NCBI GenBank assembly: GCA_028023455.1
Contig: JAQFVV010012397.1
Span: forward strand, 934,001 to 998,000
Reading direction: 5' to 3'
DNA length: 64,000 nucleotides
Source of the DNA: Epiperipatus broadwayi
Taxonomy: Eukaryota > Onychophora > Udeonychophora > Euonychophora > Peripatidae
Shown: one piece after another, positions 12,220-25,593 of the stretch
Layout of the letters: each line of letters starts with the position of its first letter
Position numbering within the stretch: position 1 is the first letter of the stretch
Program-made: the position numbers and the translations under genes
The notes under the pieces: generated by a model
Told to the model about the DNA's origin: nothing
What the model saw: the letters and a program-made list of their open reading frames with translations, nothing else
The model's database searches: none

Positions 12220-13648
12220 TGTCTGAAATTATTAAAAAGAAAGGTTTGTCATAATTTTAGTAAAATTATTAAAATAAGAAAAATCGATAAGTAGCTTAAA
12301 GTGTTGTGAATCAAATTTTAAATAAAAATAATAATAAAATCCCTGCAGAATGAGTTGTCAATAAACAATTGAAATAAAGGGTCATTAAAGAAATAATGAA
12401 AAGTTAATAGAAATATAATTTTAAAATGTTTAGGAGTCAGAAGTTAATCTTAAAGAGTTTAAAAGAAGTTTTTTTCTCAAAAATATAGTGCAGATGGCTG
12501 GAGGGAAAAGGGAAAGAGAAAAGGCTGCATTTATTCAATAGTATAAGTTTTTCTAGTTAAAAAAAAGAGAAAGAAAAAAAAGGTAATCAGAGGGGGGAAA
12601 TATAAATCTCTCATTTCATTTGTTTAAGAAAAAGAATGTAAAAAAAGAAAAGGGAAAATAAATCTAACTAAAAGTACATTTTATTGTATTATAAAACTAA
12701 AAATTCTCTTATTTTATTTACTCATGTAGAAAAGAAAAAATAATAAAATGTGTGCATAAATGAAAGCTGATTTTAAATACATAAAGGAACAAAATATGTC
12801 CTTGTTAAAAAAAAAGAAAATGTAACTTTAAATAAATAAAAAAAAGCTTATAACAAAATTTACTCAAAGATTGCTTGTCCAATAAATAAAGAATGGGAAT
12901 TAGTATTTATAAACTGCTACAAATATAAACAATGGAACCAATTAAAAAACTGTATCTTATTCAAAGTTAGATTGATCTAAGCAAGCATGTAGATTAAGAG
13001 ACAATGGCAGAATAATTAATAACATTTAATTAAATTTACAAATTAATTAAACTAATTCTGAAAGATAAGAGAATGGACAACAAGAAGGGATCATATAAAT
13101 AGGACCAAAAACCTATTCAATAGTTTTTTTTTACTTCAGACTTATTTTCTCAACTTGTCACTGTATTTTGATTTGTGAGTGTCAATTAAAATCATGTCAT
13201 ACTAAGCAGAAGTCAGAGCATGTGACCAAGCTCCAGCCTTAATCCACAATGATAGAAGCCATACCCATCTAATAATTTGAAGCCACCAAGAATGTCTATC
13301 TTCTTGAAGTAAGATGCAGTCTAGAACCACAATCATCAGGGCATTATTAGAAACCTAAAATCCAATCTGTTGGTAAATCATCCGTACAGCAGGAGAGAGC
13401 GAGAAGCCACATCTTCCAGAGTACATGTCCAAAAATCCTAGGTAATATAAATTTCTTATTCCCATTCATAGACTAATACTAATGTTATTGAATAATAGTA
13501 GCAGTAGCAATCTTTGAGTGTTCTTTGTATTCAGCATATAGATGAACTATAATATGTGCATGTATATCTGTCACCCAGTGTATTAGCCAAATGTTTTGCA
13601 AAGGTTTCCTGACATAATTAGTATTTATAGTCTGAGTATGTATATGCA
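12220..13648 (+). repeat. 3' LTR of gag-only element
   Basis: Second copy of the LTR, starting TGTCTGAAATTATT and ending GTATATGCA. It differs from the 5' copy by many scattered substitutions and a ~45-base extra piece near 13530-13580. This indicates an old insertion. Confidence 0.82.
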
Positions 13649-13659
13649 TTTAGATTACA

Positions 13660-14700
13660 AAAAAAATCCAAATCAGATGTCACATGACCTAATTTAATGA
13701 GCTTGTATTATAAATGTTATATATAGAGATATTCTACAAAGCTTGTTAAGAGCTTATTTGTGAGCTCTATATATAACTCATTTAGCAACTGACTCAATCT
13801 AATAGAACTGTACCAGATTTTTTGTATTTAAAGTTATTTGTTAGATATATTGATGATTGTTTGTTTGTAGTTAAAAATGATAAACTGAAAGAGTTGATCA
13901 ATGAATATAATTGTTTTGATCCTTCTATAAAATATGTTCTAGAAGGAGGGGAGTTAGATTTTGTTAAATTAAACTTTTCAGATTTGTTGGCGATTAGATA
14001 TATAAATAATAATTGTTTGGTATGAAGTCATTATATTAAAAGTAAAGAGTTAAAATCTATAATTAAACCTGATAGCTATCAATTTGTATCTCATAAAGTA
14101 GCTGCTTTAAAAAATTGTTTTAGAAATAAGAGATTAAATAATTCTAATGAGGTAGCTTGGTTTCAAAAAGGTCAATTTTATAAAGATTATTTGAGTGTTG
14201 GCTACTCTAATAAACTTTTTAAAAGTATTTTATTTAATAGTAATAATATTTGTAATAATGTAAAAAATAAAATAAAAATTTTTTTTTTTGCCTTTTAAAT
14301 TATCTTCTTATAGAATTGTATGTAAAAATAGTAATTTGTTTGGAAATTTTAAAAAAATTGATTACTTTGAATAATTTATTAAATAATGTAAAAGAAATTT
14401 TTGCTAGAAAGATTATTCCTGGAATATTATATATTATCCCTTGTTTTTGTAATAAAATATATATAGGGGAATAGCTTAAATGAAAGGATAAGGATATATA
14501 AAAGTAAAGTTAAAAATAAATATCTTAGTTGTTTTATATATCCATGAAAAATGTACATGCCACACAATTAGTTTTGATGAGGCAGAGGTTATCTGCTTTG
14601 AAAGAAATAAAACAAAAAGAATTAAAGAATCTTTATCAAAAATTTGATTCTGACACAATTAACTTATTTAAAAGTTTTTTTTAATATTAAAGATTTGTGA
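13660..14700 (+). mobile_element. Penelope-like element, RT plus GIY-YIG, decayed
   Basis: The plus strand holds the C-terminal half of a Penelope-like retroelement. The RT frame at 13822-14025 reads FVRYIDDCLFVV (catalytic YIDD at 13846-13857), then INEYNCFDPSIKYVLE and GELDFVKLNFSD, the arrangement seen in Penelope RTs. After a stop, similarity continues with KPDSYQFVSHKVAALKNCF. In another frame, 14421-14471 reads GILYIIPCFCNKIYIGE, a GIY-YIG endonuclease signature ending at TAG. Further frames give HTISFDEAEVICFERN at 14550-14610, the usual His/Glu-containing C-terminal block. Stops and frameshifts mean no functional protein. N-terminal RT motifs are missing (5' truncation). Confidence 0.85.
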
Positions 14701-15600
14701 GTTGTAAGTGGAGTTGTGGATAATATTTAGTATAAATTTATTTTGTAGTGCTTTACACTTGAGAAGGCTGTTTGTAGCAGTGAAATCATTGATTGTATTT
14801 TAAAGTTTAGTTTCTTTGGCTAGTCTGGTTGAGTTGAGGTAAGTTTGATTATTTTATTGACTAATTTATCTTTAGGCTTTTAATGTTTATATATATTGTA
14901 CCTACTAAAATTTGAGATATACTTCAATATGTTATAAGATATTGGTCATAATTTGTTTTTCTTGCTTGATTTTTGGATAGTAAATTTGTTAACTTATAAA
15001 ACATTGATCTCTGCTGCTATAAAAATGATAATAATATAAAATTGTTTATTAGTAATTGTATTGTAAATTGACTTTATTCATTTTGAAAAGGAAAATGAAT
15101 ATGTAGATAATAAAGCATATAGTTTGGATAAAAATATTATTTTGTTATATATTTTATTTTCATTATTGCATTCAGGATAATAAATTATAAATAATACAAA
15201 TGAATGTTTAATATTTCAAATATATTTGTCCTTTTTATTAGTATAATATTATATTAAGTAAATATGTATAAAAATATATTTCCAATGTAATATATTAAAG
15301 CTGTGGTGTAGATTGTTTAATTTTTGTTAAAATGAAAATTAGTATTTGTATTGTGAAATGTAAATTTTTGTTGTATGTAATAATTCTAAGATATTTATTT
15401 TTATTTGTGGAATAGTACAACATTTTTATTAGAAAATCACAACTGGAAATTGCTTAATTAGTGAATGTAAAGGATTATTATGGTTACAATGACATCACTA
15501 AAAAATCTTTTAAATAGAAATGAATAATTTGAACTTATTCTTTCTTGTTTTTGCTTTAAACATAAGCACATATAAACTTCTTTATAAGATTTTTTTTGAT
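14701..15600. other. AT-rich intron, nothing recognised
   Basis: No coding frame or repeat with a partner copy was seen. Simple AT-rich sequence throughout. Confidence 0.5.
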
Positions 15601-15806
15601 ACTAATCCATTAGCTGTCTATGCCACTTGATGGCATTGATTATATGCAAAAACACAAAAATGCCATTTAGGTGGCTGGCCTTACTTTCAACAGCCATGTT
15701 TACATCTAATACGACAGATCTGTTGTATTAGACATTGCAGGCTGCCTTGTGGCACTGCACTAAAATAATATGGCCACTTTGTGCTTCATAAAACACTTTC
15801 TGTGAA
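15600..15806. repeat. Less AT-rich patch with short perfect-like palindrome
   Basis: A GC-richer patch contains an inverted repeat near 15704-15734 (TCTAATACGACAGA against TCTGTTGTATTAGA, one mismatch). It adjoins the unidentified open minus frame and may be part of the same inserted sequence. Confidence 0.4.
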
Positions 15807-16435
15807 TTAACACACTTTACAGTTTGCTACTGGTTTATCTGAGGGTGTGTGTATTTCAAGTGTTCTAAATTTTTTCATTCCAAATAAAAAAACTTTTTCA
15901 TTGAAAATCATGCAATTTAATTTACCAATAATTATCAGATCATTCACACCCTTCCGTACACCAATTTTAAGCTGCAAAACCTTGGCAAAGGGTAGGGCCA
16001 AACATGATTTGGAGGAGATCACACATAAAGTAACATATTCACAGTAACCTAGATGAGACAAACAAAATGGTGCAGACCAACAAGAAGCTGTTGAGATTCT
16101 CATAGTCTCTAACAACAGAATCTGATGTGGTAGCATTTCTGCAGGGGAAGAAAGTGCTCCCAGATGCAAAGACACATCAGAGCCTCCATGAAAATTTACA
16201 TCAGCAAAACAACAAGTTAATTCTGATGTATGTCTCAGTCATGCGATTAAAGGTGTTGTATTAGAGAGTTGACTTGGTTTGATAGCTCCAGAATACTGTT
16301 TTTGAAAGCAATACATCTTGTCTATTACTGGAGCCATGAATAGTTGACAGTCAAAGGTATCCACATAAAGCTGGACATCTGCAAGAATATCATGATGGAG
16401 TGGAACAATGGTCTGTTGATATTTGAAAATTATAA
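15807..16435 (-). pseudogene. Unidentified open frame, possible retrocopy or transposon fragment
   Basis: The minus frame is open from about 16435 to the stop at 15807, about 209 codons, interrupted by a single TGA near 16240. It begins ...VPLHHDILADVQLYVDTF, passes through FHGGSDVSLHLGALSSP and LLLETMRIS, and ends VANCKVC. Its composition is unlike the AT-rich flanks, with balanced residues and several Cys and His. I do not recognise the family. The opposite strand also has short frames here (15847-16047), so the coding strand is not certain. A processed pseudogene, a transposase piece or chance are all possible. Confidence 0.35.
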
Positions 16436-16439
16436 AGAT

Positions 16440-18802
16440 AATGATGATTGCAGTTATGACATCATACTAAGATAAGATCTAGAAAAATATTTTTTGTGTG
16501 AGAAAATAACAGATCAGCATGTTGGATGAAAAGGAAACTCTTTTATTAATCTTACTGAATATTTTTTTTGAAAAAATCTACACACATATGCACTGATAAA
16601 CTACCCAAAAGAAACTATATTTTAATTAGTGTATTCTGTTTACTGAAATGCCCATGGTTATAAAACCAATTATAAAAAGAACATTAAAATGAATTGCTAG
16701 ATTCAAATATATTGACGTTTGTTTTCTAGAAACCATAGACTTAAATTAAAGTCATCTAATATATAAAACCATAACTTCCATCACATTATAAATTCATTCT
16801 TGCTTTTAGTAAAACATTCATTCAAATTGCCATTCCAATTTGGAATATACATGTGTGAAACAAAATAATTGCATGCACATTAGAAATAAAGTTTTGGCCA
16901 TTATAAATAAAATAAAAGGCCAATTTCATAGAAGAAAGCAAATTAATTTTAAACAACCACTCTGAAAAATTGTTCACTAGAGGAAGAGAAAAAATATAGA
17001 CTATCAAATATATCTATCTTTAGTCAGGAATCTGTAACATGACCCACCAGACAATATTTTACTACATCCCACTGGAAACATATGTATTATGCACATATTG
17101 GAGATATTTATGGATAACATAGTAAATACATGAATACTTATAGCTGATATTCAAAGGAATTACAATACTACAGGCTTATTGGATAGATTCATATATGTAT
17201 TGGAAGTGGATTATATAATTACCAATCACCTAACATATATGTAAAGGAGTTTAGATACTAGAGTAGTATGGGATAGATTATATTGGATTATCCCAGGGAC
17301 TAATATCAAACTCTCTAATGCCATTATTGTTTCATTTTTGATACTTATACATTCTTATATCAATTTGGCCACTTTACCCAGTATAGTAAATACTTCAATG
17401 CCAAATGTTTTAATGAGGTCTTCAAGTTTTGTTTTTAGTTTTATTTGAATTATGTTATAAATAAATTTTAAAAAATGATTTCATGTATAGTATTATACCA
17501 GGTAAACAATCACACACATTCAATTAAAGGAAGCTGTCTTAAACTACAAAAGGATAAATAACTATTGAACAATACTTGCTAAAATAACTTATTTAGGTTT
17601 AACTTCAACATAGACCATAATAAATTACAACCCCAATACTAAATTATTATCAGCCAAATTAAGATGAGTGTGTACATTCCTTTAATTCATCCTAAGTGCC
17701 TTATTAACATTACCCATAGTGTAAATACACACATGCTAGTTATGATAAGCTAATGTTATTTTAATATGCAATTTTATGACCTGCATTCTAGTTACCAATG
17801 TAAATAAACTATTTATCTATTAAATTAAAATCCTAGCTTCAGTTATTTCATTGTCTATTACTCAAATATGTTTATGCAATTGAACACCATTTCACATCAC
17901 TAGATATATTTATTGATGGCAAATTTAGTCATAAGAACTAGCAATATTCGCTAACCAAATAAATTCAGATTGTGATAGAGTGAGTGAGAGAGTTAGGTTT
18001 TCATACACATGTGCATGATTTTGCCAACAATCATAAATCTGTAGTCTTAACTTACAAATTCCATAAACATTAATAGTCTGTAGCTCATGGGCCATATAAA
18101 TTATAGATTTCTCATATAGATCTCTCATTTTGGAATATACATAAGATAGATGTTAGATGTTTTTAAATCAACTCTATAGCTATCTCATACCTACTTTCCC
18201 ATATCAAACCATTATATTGATTGTACATCTTTCTAGACTCTTTTAGTAATATGATCAATAATTTTTTTTATTAATAAGATCACAATTTTAAAATTTTAAT
18301 TAATATTTTATTTTATGTATAACCCCCCCCCCCCAAAAAAAAAAGTAAAATAACAAGAAATAATGTTTAGGAATGAACATATTAACACCAGTTAAGTCAT
18401 ATTAACTTCCATCCATACAAACCTCAGTATGAAAGACTTATACTAAAAAGAAATGTGAACAAAATATAAATGAAATTATAGTCAGGAGCTATTTTTTCAT
18501 AAATAAAGATAATACATTTAATTATTAAATATCATTTAATAAATGCAATCTAATTTGTAAAATTCAATATGGATAGAGTTTACAGTGAATGTTTCACCAA
18601 TATTGATGTTATTTTTCATTAATTATAAATTTAGTTATTCAATAGTTATATATGTGATATACGGAAGACATCTTATATTTTTTTCTTTTTATCATTACAT
18701 TTAACACAGTCTATCATTTTATGTCTAGACATAAACAAAACAAAAATAATAAACACATTAGTTATTTATTATACTTATAAAAAACAACAACATTCAACCT
18801 AC
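16440..18802. other. Intron sequence, no gene seen
   Basis: AT-rich DNA without a recognisable domain. A poly-C/poly-A run sits at 18321-18345. It lies between the second and third CCP exons. Confidence 0.5.
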
Positions 18803-18973
18803 TTTTACACTTTGGTAAAGTTTGCCACGTTCCATTCAAAGTACAATTTGGAAATTCTCCTTTTAATTGGAAACCAGGTTGACACTTATAAATTATTTGA
18901 CCTAAGCTCTTGAATGGCTGACTGAGATTTATATAAGAATAATTGGGAATTTTAGGAGGTTCACCACAAGGTA
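18803..18973 (-). CDS. Host gene exon: second CCP/sushi module
   Basis: This is a 171-base exon (57 codons), phase 1 at both ends. The acceptor is ...TATATTTTAG before 18973 and the donor is GTAGGTTG after 18803. The translation starts PCGEPPKIPNYSYINL and contains the four CCP cysteines: PCGEPP, IIYKCQPGFQL, PNCTLNGTWQ and LPKCK. The aromatic residue before the second Cys, the Gly in QPGF and the Trp before the last Cys are all conserved. The potential N-glycosylation sites NYS, NLS, NCT and NGT are visible. One complete module per exon with symmetrical phase is typical of shuffled extracellular genes. The next exon toward the C-terminus is 4975-4589, about 13.8 kb away. Confidence 0.9.
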
Positions 18974-19590
18974 CTAAAATATATATAAAAAAGAAATTCA
19001 CTATTGTAAAACTTAAGAAATACATAAAATATTAATTAGATGACATAAATTTATTTTAGAAATCTTTTATATCAGAATTATACTTTTTTTGAAAAATATA
19101 CAGAAATGTGTAAACTCTTTAATTACATTTATAAATATATATTCAGTCATATTTATTCTAAAATAATAATAATAAATATTTCTTTATTTAGATACATTTT
19201 TAAAGTGATAAAATACGGCCTCAGTGTTTGTAGATGTCCAGCACTTACTTTTACCAGCAATGAAAAAAGCATACTGCAGTTTCAAACAAAGGAGCTATTG
19301 TATATGTTAATAGCAGAAAAATATGTATAATATTGGGGAAATGAATTAGTAATTGATGGTTTCCTAGCAACATCAAAAGGCAAAAGTTATCTCTATTTAC
19401 ATTAATATAATCACTATTTCTATTCCTGATCAATATATATAATTTTCAGTGCTGATCACCATAATCATGGTATTATAATTTATACTCAAAGACTGTTTTA
19501 AAAAATAAATAATGTTAAAATTATTTTCTTAAAATACATCTTAAATATTCCAATAACTTATAATTGAATACTATTCAATCTTTTGTCACT
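18974..19590. other. AT-rich intron, nothing recognised
   Basis: No domain, repeat pair or RNA gene recognised. Confidence 0.5.
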
Positions 19591-20690
19591 ACAGCACCAC
19601 CAAAACCATTACTGAATGGTGAAATACACATCTTGGCTTCAGAAAATACATAACCAAATCTTTCCTGGACTTTGTCCAGTATATCAATACTTATCAAATA
19701 AAAGAAAACTATAATCTCACATCACTATTTCATCGAACTGTATAAGCCAGTTCCACTTAAACAATCAATTAGTATAATCCAAGAAATGCTGCAATACACT
19801 GAATATAATCCTCAAAAAAGAGAGTATATTATTGACATGCTTAATGGCATTGTTCAACAGTCAATACTACAAGATGAATTACACATGGCCCATGATTTTT
19901 CCCATTTGCGGCATAACACTGGCTAAGTGTGAAGATGAAGTTATTCATAAATATTTTAGGTAATGAACCCAACTTGATTTATAAATAATATGGTGATGAT
20001 GTTTTGATATGTATGCCAGAAGAATACATTACAAATATGCATGAAGAGTTAGTGCAGAAATCTGCACTCCAAAGGGCAACAGAGCACAAAAATGCCTCTA
20101 GAGGTCTGAAATTTTTGGATTTATATATTCAAAAGAATAGAAACATACTGGTTTACAAAATAATCATTAAGCCCATTGAAATTCATGGCACAATTCACCC
20201 TCAGTCTCTCACACCAACAATTCATAAATTAGCTTGGATAAAAAGTTTCTTAAACAGAAATTTCAATCTCTGTAAATATGAGGCAGATCTGAAAGCTAAT
20301 ATAGAGAACCTATATAAAGGATCTATATAAAATTGGTTGCATTAACATTCACATAATTAAATAATTTAAACAGTCTATTAAATAATACAAAAAATAAAAT
20401 ATCCCAGGATCAAATCCCCAAGATTGTTTATTAAATTTAATGCACTAATGATTCTTGTAAATGGGTATACTATCGGGAGTCTCATGCAAACATTGTCACC
20501 GGAATCTTACAACACAAGTGCCTATACAAATGGACAAAAAATTATTCTGAATATAAATCTATTTTCTTACAGTACGAACAACAGTCTGGCCAGATTTTTG
20601 ACCCAGTAAATGTTAAGATTGTCTGCACTGAATATGATAACAGAAAAAGTGAAAGGTAAGAGAGGTGTGGCTTATTTCTAACAATTCCTA
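19590..20690 (+). mobile_element. Second Penelope-like element, RT remnant
   Basis: A plus-strand RT fragment in at least two frames. An upstream piece (19801-19925) reads YNPQKREYIIDMLNGIVQQ. After a shift, 19989-20000 encodes YGDD followed by VLICMPEEYI. It then runs on through RGLKFLDLYIQKNRNILVYKI and THPQSLTPTIHKLAWI-like residues (TIHPQSLTPTIHKLAW) to FLNRNFNL, the order seen after the catalytic motif in Penelope RTs. A further in-frame piece (20424-20609) includes NALMILVNGYTIGS. No GIY-YIG motif was found. The YGDD motif and poor residue match show it is a different lineage from the copy at 13.7-14.7 kb. Confidence 0.72.
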
Positions 20691-23600
20691 GACAATCAAT
20701 AAAATAGAAAATAATATTCAACTATCTCAAAAATGGAATATGTAAATTACCAATTTACATAAATTAGCATTATATATAAATTATACAATGCATCTTGTAT
20801 TTAATGAGTGCTATGAATCTGTTTTCACCAGCCAAAATTGTCCTCAGTCATTTTCTACACACACACATATATACTGAATAAAACTTCTTCTTAGCAATAT
20901 TCAAAATGTTGAAATAAATTAATAACATTATTGTCTGCAATGTATCACAACTTTTATTTTTATTTTCTAGTCATCACATTCTATACACATAAGTTTAATT
21001 AATGGTTTGCAGCCTAAAAATGTAAGTGCTCTTTTTTGTGATCCAAAAATACAGAACAATTTGCTGAATTTTTCTTAGCTCTTATATAAAGAAAAATTCA
21101 ACACTAAATCACTAAGCTCAATAAAATTAGTATTTTATTTTCATTGGATAGTTCATGAAGCATATTGTAGTGATGAGCTAAAACCTGATACACCATCAAT
21201 TATTTAAGACACTCTTCCAATTGGAGCCACATAAACATATTTGCTTAACCAATAAATTGCCAAGCAAATTACCATCTTAACTTTTTTTTTCTTTCCAACA
21301 TATACATTTGTATAAACATCTTTTTATTTCTAAAGAAGTAATAAAAGCCAATAAATTACTAGGGAAAACAGATATGTATACTAATAGTGGAATAAAACTT
21401 GTTATATGTTACTAACTGGGAAGAACTATACCAAAAAAATTTACACATAAACCTAAAAAAAATAATGACTGAATTGAAATCTAAACACATAGCAACTAAT
21501 TGTAGAAATGAAATTTAAAATATTTATAAATTATTTTTTTATTTATAATCTCATTTATTTATATTATGTCTTTAAACAATGGGAAATGTCAAGGTTGAAA
21601 TGCTTAAAAAAACTTCACCGACCTACAATGCGTTATTAATTGTTATACTGTCTTCTGCATTCGAAGATAGAACTTTTTTTTTCTGCTTAAAAATAAATTT
21701 GAATACAAAATGGATGCATATGTTCGAATTTAAATATATATATTTTAAGATATTAATCAAAATGATCAAAAGCTGAACTTTTAAAGCAATCGTTTGAAGT
21801 GGAAGAAATAATTTGAAAGTAACAATTTAATTATTTGCTAATTAGACAATTTTAGTTAAATTTACATGTTGCAGTAATATTCAATAATTAATTGTTTTGA
21901 TATATAATAATATCATCATTGAAGTCTTGAGAAGCAAATGAATCAATAAATATATATTATTTTTATACCATGATTGCTTGCTGAACAGTTTATACCATGG
22001 GGTAATACATCATCAATAAAGCCATGAAAAGTTAAAGATTTTACCTGCTCATTTAGAGGAAACTTGAAAACCATATTTTGCCTTAGATAAAATGCCTAAT
22101 CAAATCCAAGACAGGATAATTGGAGAACACTATTATTTTTTGACCCAGACAAAAAATTTCTATTCTTCATGGGAGCAAAACTTCATCTCCCTTCATAGGA
22201 ACTTATTTGGCAAATGAACAGTTTCCAGCAGACTCATTGAACTTTAATTAACATAATGAGATAAGAATTGTGATTTTTGTTTTATTATTTTTGTCTATTG
22301 TAAACTTTATGTATTATTTTTGTTTTCTACAATTGGAAGCCAATGTGTTATAGTTTTGGGAAAATTCATTATGAGAGTAAGGAGGGGAAAAATATAAAAT
22401 TTAACTATTTTTTTATTTTTTTATCATTTTCATTAGAATGTAATAAAAAAAAAATTATATTAGTTTTGACATCCCCATGTGACTGACTTTTGCCAACATA
22501 AAGAAAATTGAGAGGTAAGAAATTTTAATATTAACTTACAGTAAGCAACACACAATGATAAAGTTTTTATTTATTTATTACTAATTAAGCTTACTTTTAT
22601 ATTACTTTTAAATGAATGATTTATAACCATTGATCTATCTAGACAACAAAGATATTTTTTTTTGTTATGTTTGTATATATATTGTAAATTAGCCAGTTAA
22701 AATTGCTATCACATATACATATAATAATTTTACATATTCGTTGTTGTAAATAATTGGTCAAGTACATGAACTTCTACCATTGGGTTTAGGACAAGGATTT
22801 TATTTTTATTAATATCATTATAGATATCGATATGGTAGAAATTCATCCTTGACAAAATTAATTACATGTATCAGATTTAATTGTTATTCATGTTTTATAT
22901 TTTTTGTTAATCAATGTTTATATAATTCGTTATTTTAATCTGGTCTCTAATTCATCATTATTTCCATATCCACCATCAGATTTATAGTTCTTCATTATTC
23001 ACATACCTGTTGTAAACATTATTATCTTATTTAGTAAGTTCATGAAAAATATGAATTTCTGAATGGCTATGGATATATTTGAACATTTATTTTAGTAATG
23101 AAACATAGTAGAATGTGCATACATTATAATGAAAATAATAGAGATTTTAAATATTTTTTTAATTAAATGCTTTTATACCTTGTACTAAAAAGAAAAGAAA
23201 AATAATTGTTTCTTCAACCACAATTGGGGTTTTTAGATTTAACTTAAATTAAAAGCATGGGGAGTCCAGATCTTCTCATTAACTTAATTAATTTCTGAAT
23301 GCCCAAGATTTTATTTCAAGTTAAATCTAAAAAACCCAATTATAATTTAAGAAACTATTTTTTTTTCTTTTTGATGCACAGACAATAAAAGCATTTAATT
23401 TTTTAAAAATTTTTATCTTTATTATTTTTAACTTTTTAATATTGGCACAGTAAATAAAGATTTAAAACAATATTGTATTTTAAATTAACTGGAAACTTAT
23501 AGTTGATATATATATATATATCACTAAATATTTCTGCTATAAGTTAATACATATAATTCTTATCTTTATATCCTATTTATTATGTGTACATAGTAATATA

Positions 23601-25469
23601 TGTATATAAGTGATTAAAAATATAAAATATTATTTTAAGTGAAAAGGACTGATATTTTTGTTTTCAACTGGAATTTTTTATTTGAGAAAAAAGCTTACCA
23701 AAACTATAATATAAGTGAACTTCACTTAAAATATATAATATGACTTTAAATCAATTTCACACTTATAGTATATATTTATCACTATATATTTTTGTAATAA
23801 AATATGCATTGTCTTGATGTATATGTCATATTTAGTATGTGTACATATATATAATCAATAAGTTACTTTTCTGTTGAAAATTGTTTGATTTTTTTTTGCA
23901 CAAAAAATTTTTTAAAAATGCTTAACAAAACTATATTGTAAACTAATTTTCTTGTTGCTTGAATAAAGCTTACAATTGAAACTAAGAAAATCATGAGCAT
24001 TATTTAAAACATTGAAGTTCTAAAATCAAAATATTCAACTCCTCTTCCACTCTTGCTTATTTCAGAAACTAAGTCATTTATCTAAAATATTATTGTGGCC
24101 TAGCATTTGGGTAGAGATTTTTTAAAAATGTATAAAATTTTAATAAATTATATTGAACTTAAATCTATTAAACTTCCGTTATGAGATAGTGTGGAGAGTG
24201 GTGGGTCATGTGAAAGTCTGTGCTCATACCCTGTCTATTACATATATAGACACAGGTATATATAAGCCTGTGTATTTCAGCTAATACATCCTAATGAAAA
24301 TAAAAAATTTCTTAAAAATAAACAAAAAAATTACTTTGACAGTTTGATTTATTTACAAGTTTCTAATATATTAAGCATTTGTTTGTTATATAATTAAATT
24401 CAAAAAAGAACATTGTTAAATCACATTTTTCCTATACTAGAGTCATCAAAATATTTATTTAAAATTACAAGAGGAAGTAAAATATGTGTCTGTTTTTCAT
24501 GATAAAAAGAGCCATGAGACTGATATCAAAGAGCCACATGTGGTTTGTGTGCTGCCACCTGCTGACACTTGCACTATAACAAGGCTCTATACTTAATAAT
24601 CAACACAAGAAAATTGATTCCTATAAAAAATAAATATAATATTGGAATGATACTAAATAGAATATATATACACTTTTGGTTATATAAAAATTCAGTCATT
24701 GGATTTTTCAGAGTTGATCATTTTTATTACAAAATATTCTTTATGAAATAGTTCAATAGTAGAAGGGAAGACTCTAGAACCCAAGGTCAATGAATTCAAA
24801 TCCAGCTTTTCCAGTACTCAAACTTCTTAAGAACTCATGAGCAATAAACCATTGAATTTTTTTTTCCTACAAAATATTTTAACCAATATTTTTCTTAATT
24901 TTTTTCACTAATATTAATATTAAGCAAGATTAAATTAGTGAAAATTCTTTGCAGAAGCTATTATAATATTTCATATACAATAATAAAAAGCATTTTTTTA
25001 TGTATAATTTAAAAGATATATTTTTTTATATTACATTATAAACTTTTTTTTTTTTAAAAATGTCTCATTTAATTTTTTTATAGTAGCTAAATATAAAGAA
25101 TTAAAGTTCTTTTTATTTATTTGTTTTATTATTAAATATAAAATCTTGTTTAAAAAGCAATTTTTTTTATTAAAATATATGCTCCCTTGACTATATTTGA
25201 AGCTTATTTATAACATTTTATTATCATGATTTTATTTTTAAAAAGTAAATAGAAGGTCATTTATCAATTGATAAATAAAAATTTATTATTGTCACACAAT
25301 TATCACAATAAATTTTAATGTTTGTTAAAAATATTTTGAAAAATAGATGAATATAGATTTTTTTCTATTATATATATACCCACATAAATAAGAGGTCTAA
25401 TATATGTCATTAAAATGTCATCATATCGTAAAATTCATGATCAGCTTCATTAGCATTAATAGGATTTTA
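20691..25469. other. Long AT-rich intron with one foldback
   Basis: About 4.8 kb between the second Penelope element and the SINE. It has no recognisable frame. Features seen are the foldback at 23161-23400 and a TA-repeat near 23510. Confidence 0.5.
23161..23400. repeat. Foldback element, 240 bp
   Basis: The left end AATTAAATGCTTTTATACC is mirrored by ...AAAAGCATTTAATT at 23400. The middle parts also pair: ATTGGGGTTTTTAGATTTAA with its complement near 23310-23340. The loop is about 60 bases around 23265-23300. Probably MITE-like, and there is no ORF. Confidence 0.82.
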
Positions 25470-25593
25470 ACAAAGAGGTTTTTTTTTTTTTCATGGGACA
25501 AAGCATCGGCCGGGAAGCGAATGCGCGAACCCGGGACAACTCCTTGTAAGGCACTGTGCTATCCACTCGGCCACCAACGCTTGACAAAGAGGT
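25470..25593 (-). mobile_element. tRNA-derived SINE with intact target duplication
   Basis: On the minus strand a tRNA-like head shows box A (TGGCCGAGTGG) and box B (GGGTTCGCGCATTCG) spaced as in a RNA polymerase III promoter. It ends GGCCGATGC...CCATGA and then a poly(A) run (poly(T) at 25480-25492 on the plus strand). The 10-base direct repeat ACAAAGAGGT flanks it at 25470-25479 and 25584-25593, which is proof of LINE-style retrotransposition. It shares its tail block GGCCGATGC with the SINE at 45083. Confidence 0.88.

Larger units (their letters stand above)
7395..13648 (+). mobile_element. LTR retroelement with gag remnants and no visible pol
   Basis: Two direct repeats of about 1.4 kb (7395-8799 and 12220-13648) start TGTCTGAAATTATT and end in ...CA. 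They match along their whole length with scattered substitutions and short indels. They bracket 3.4 kb that contains a coiled-coil gag ORF, a gag capsid segment and a degenerate zinc knuckle, in the expected order on the plus strand. I found no protease, reverse transcriptase or integrase motif inside. It therefore looks like a pol-less LTR element that would depend on another element's enzymes. A clear primer-binding site is not evident right after 8799, and no target duplication is obvious. Confidence 0.8.
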
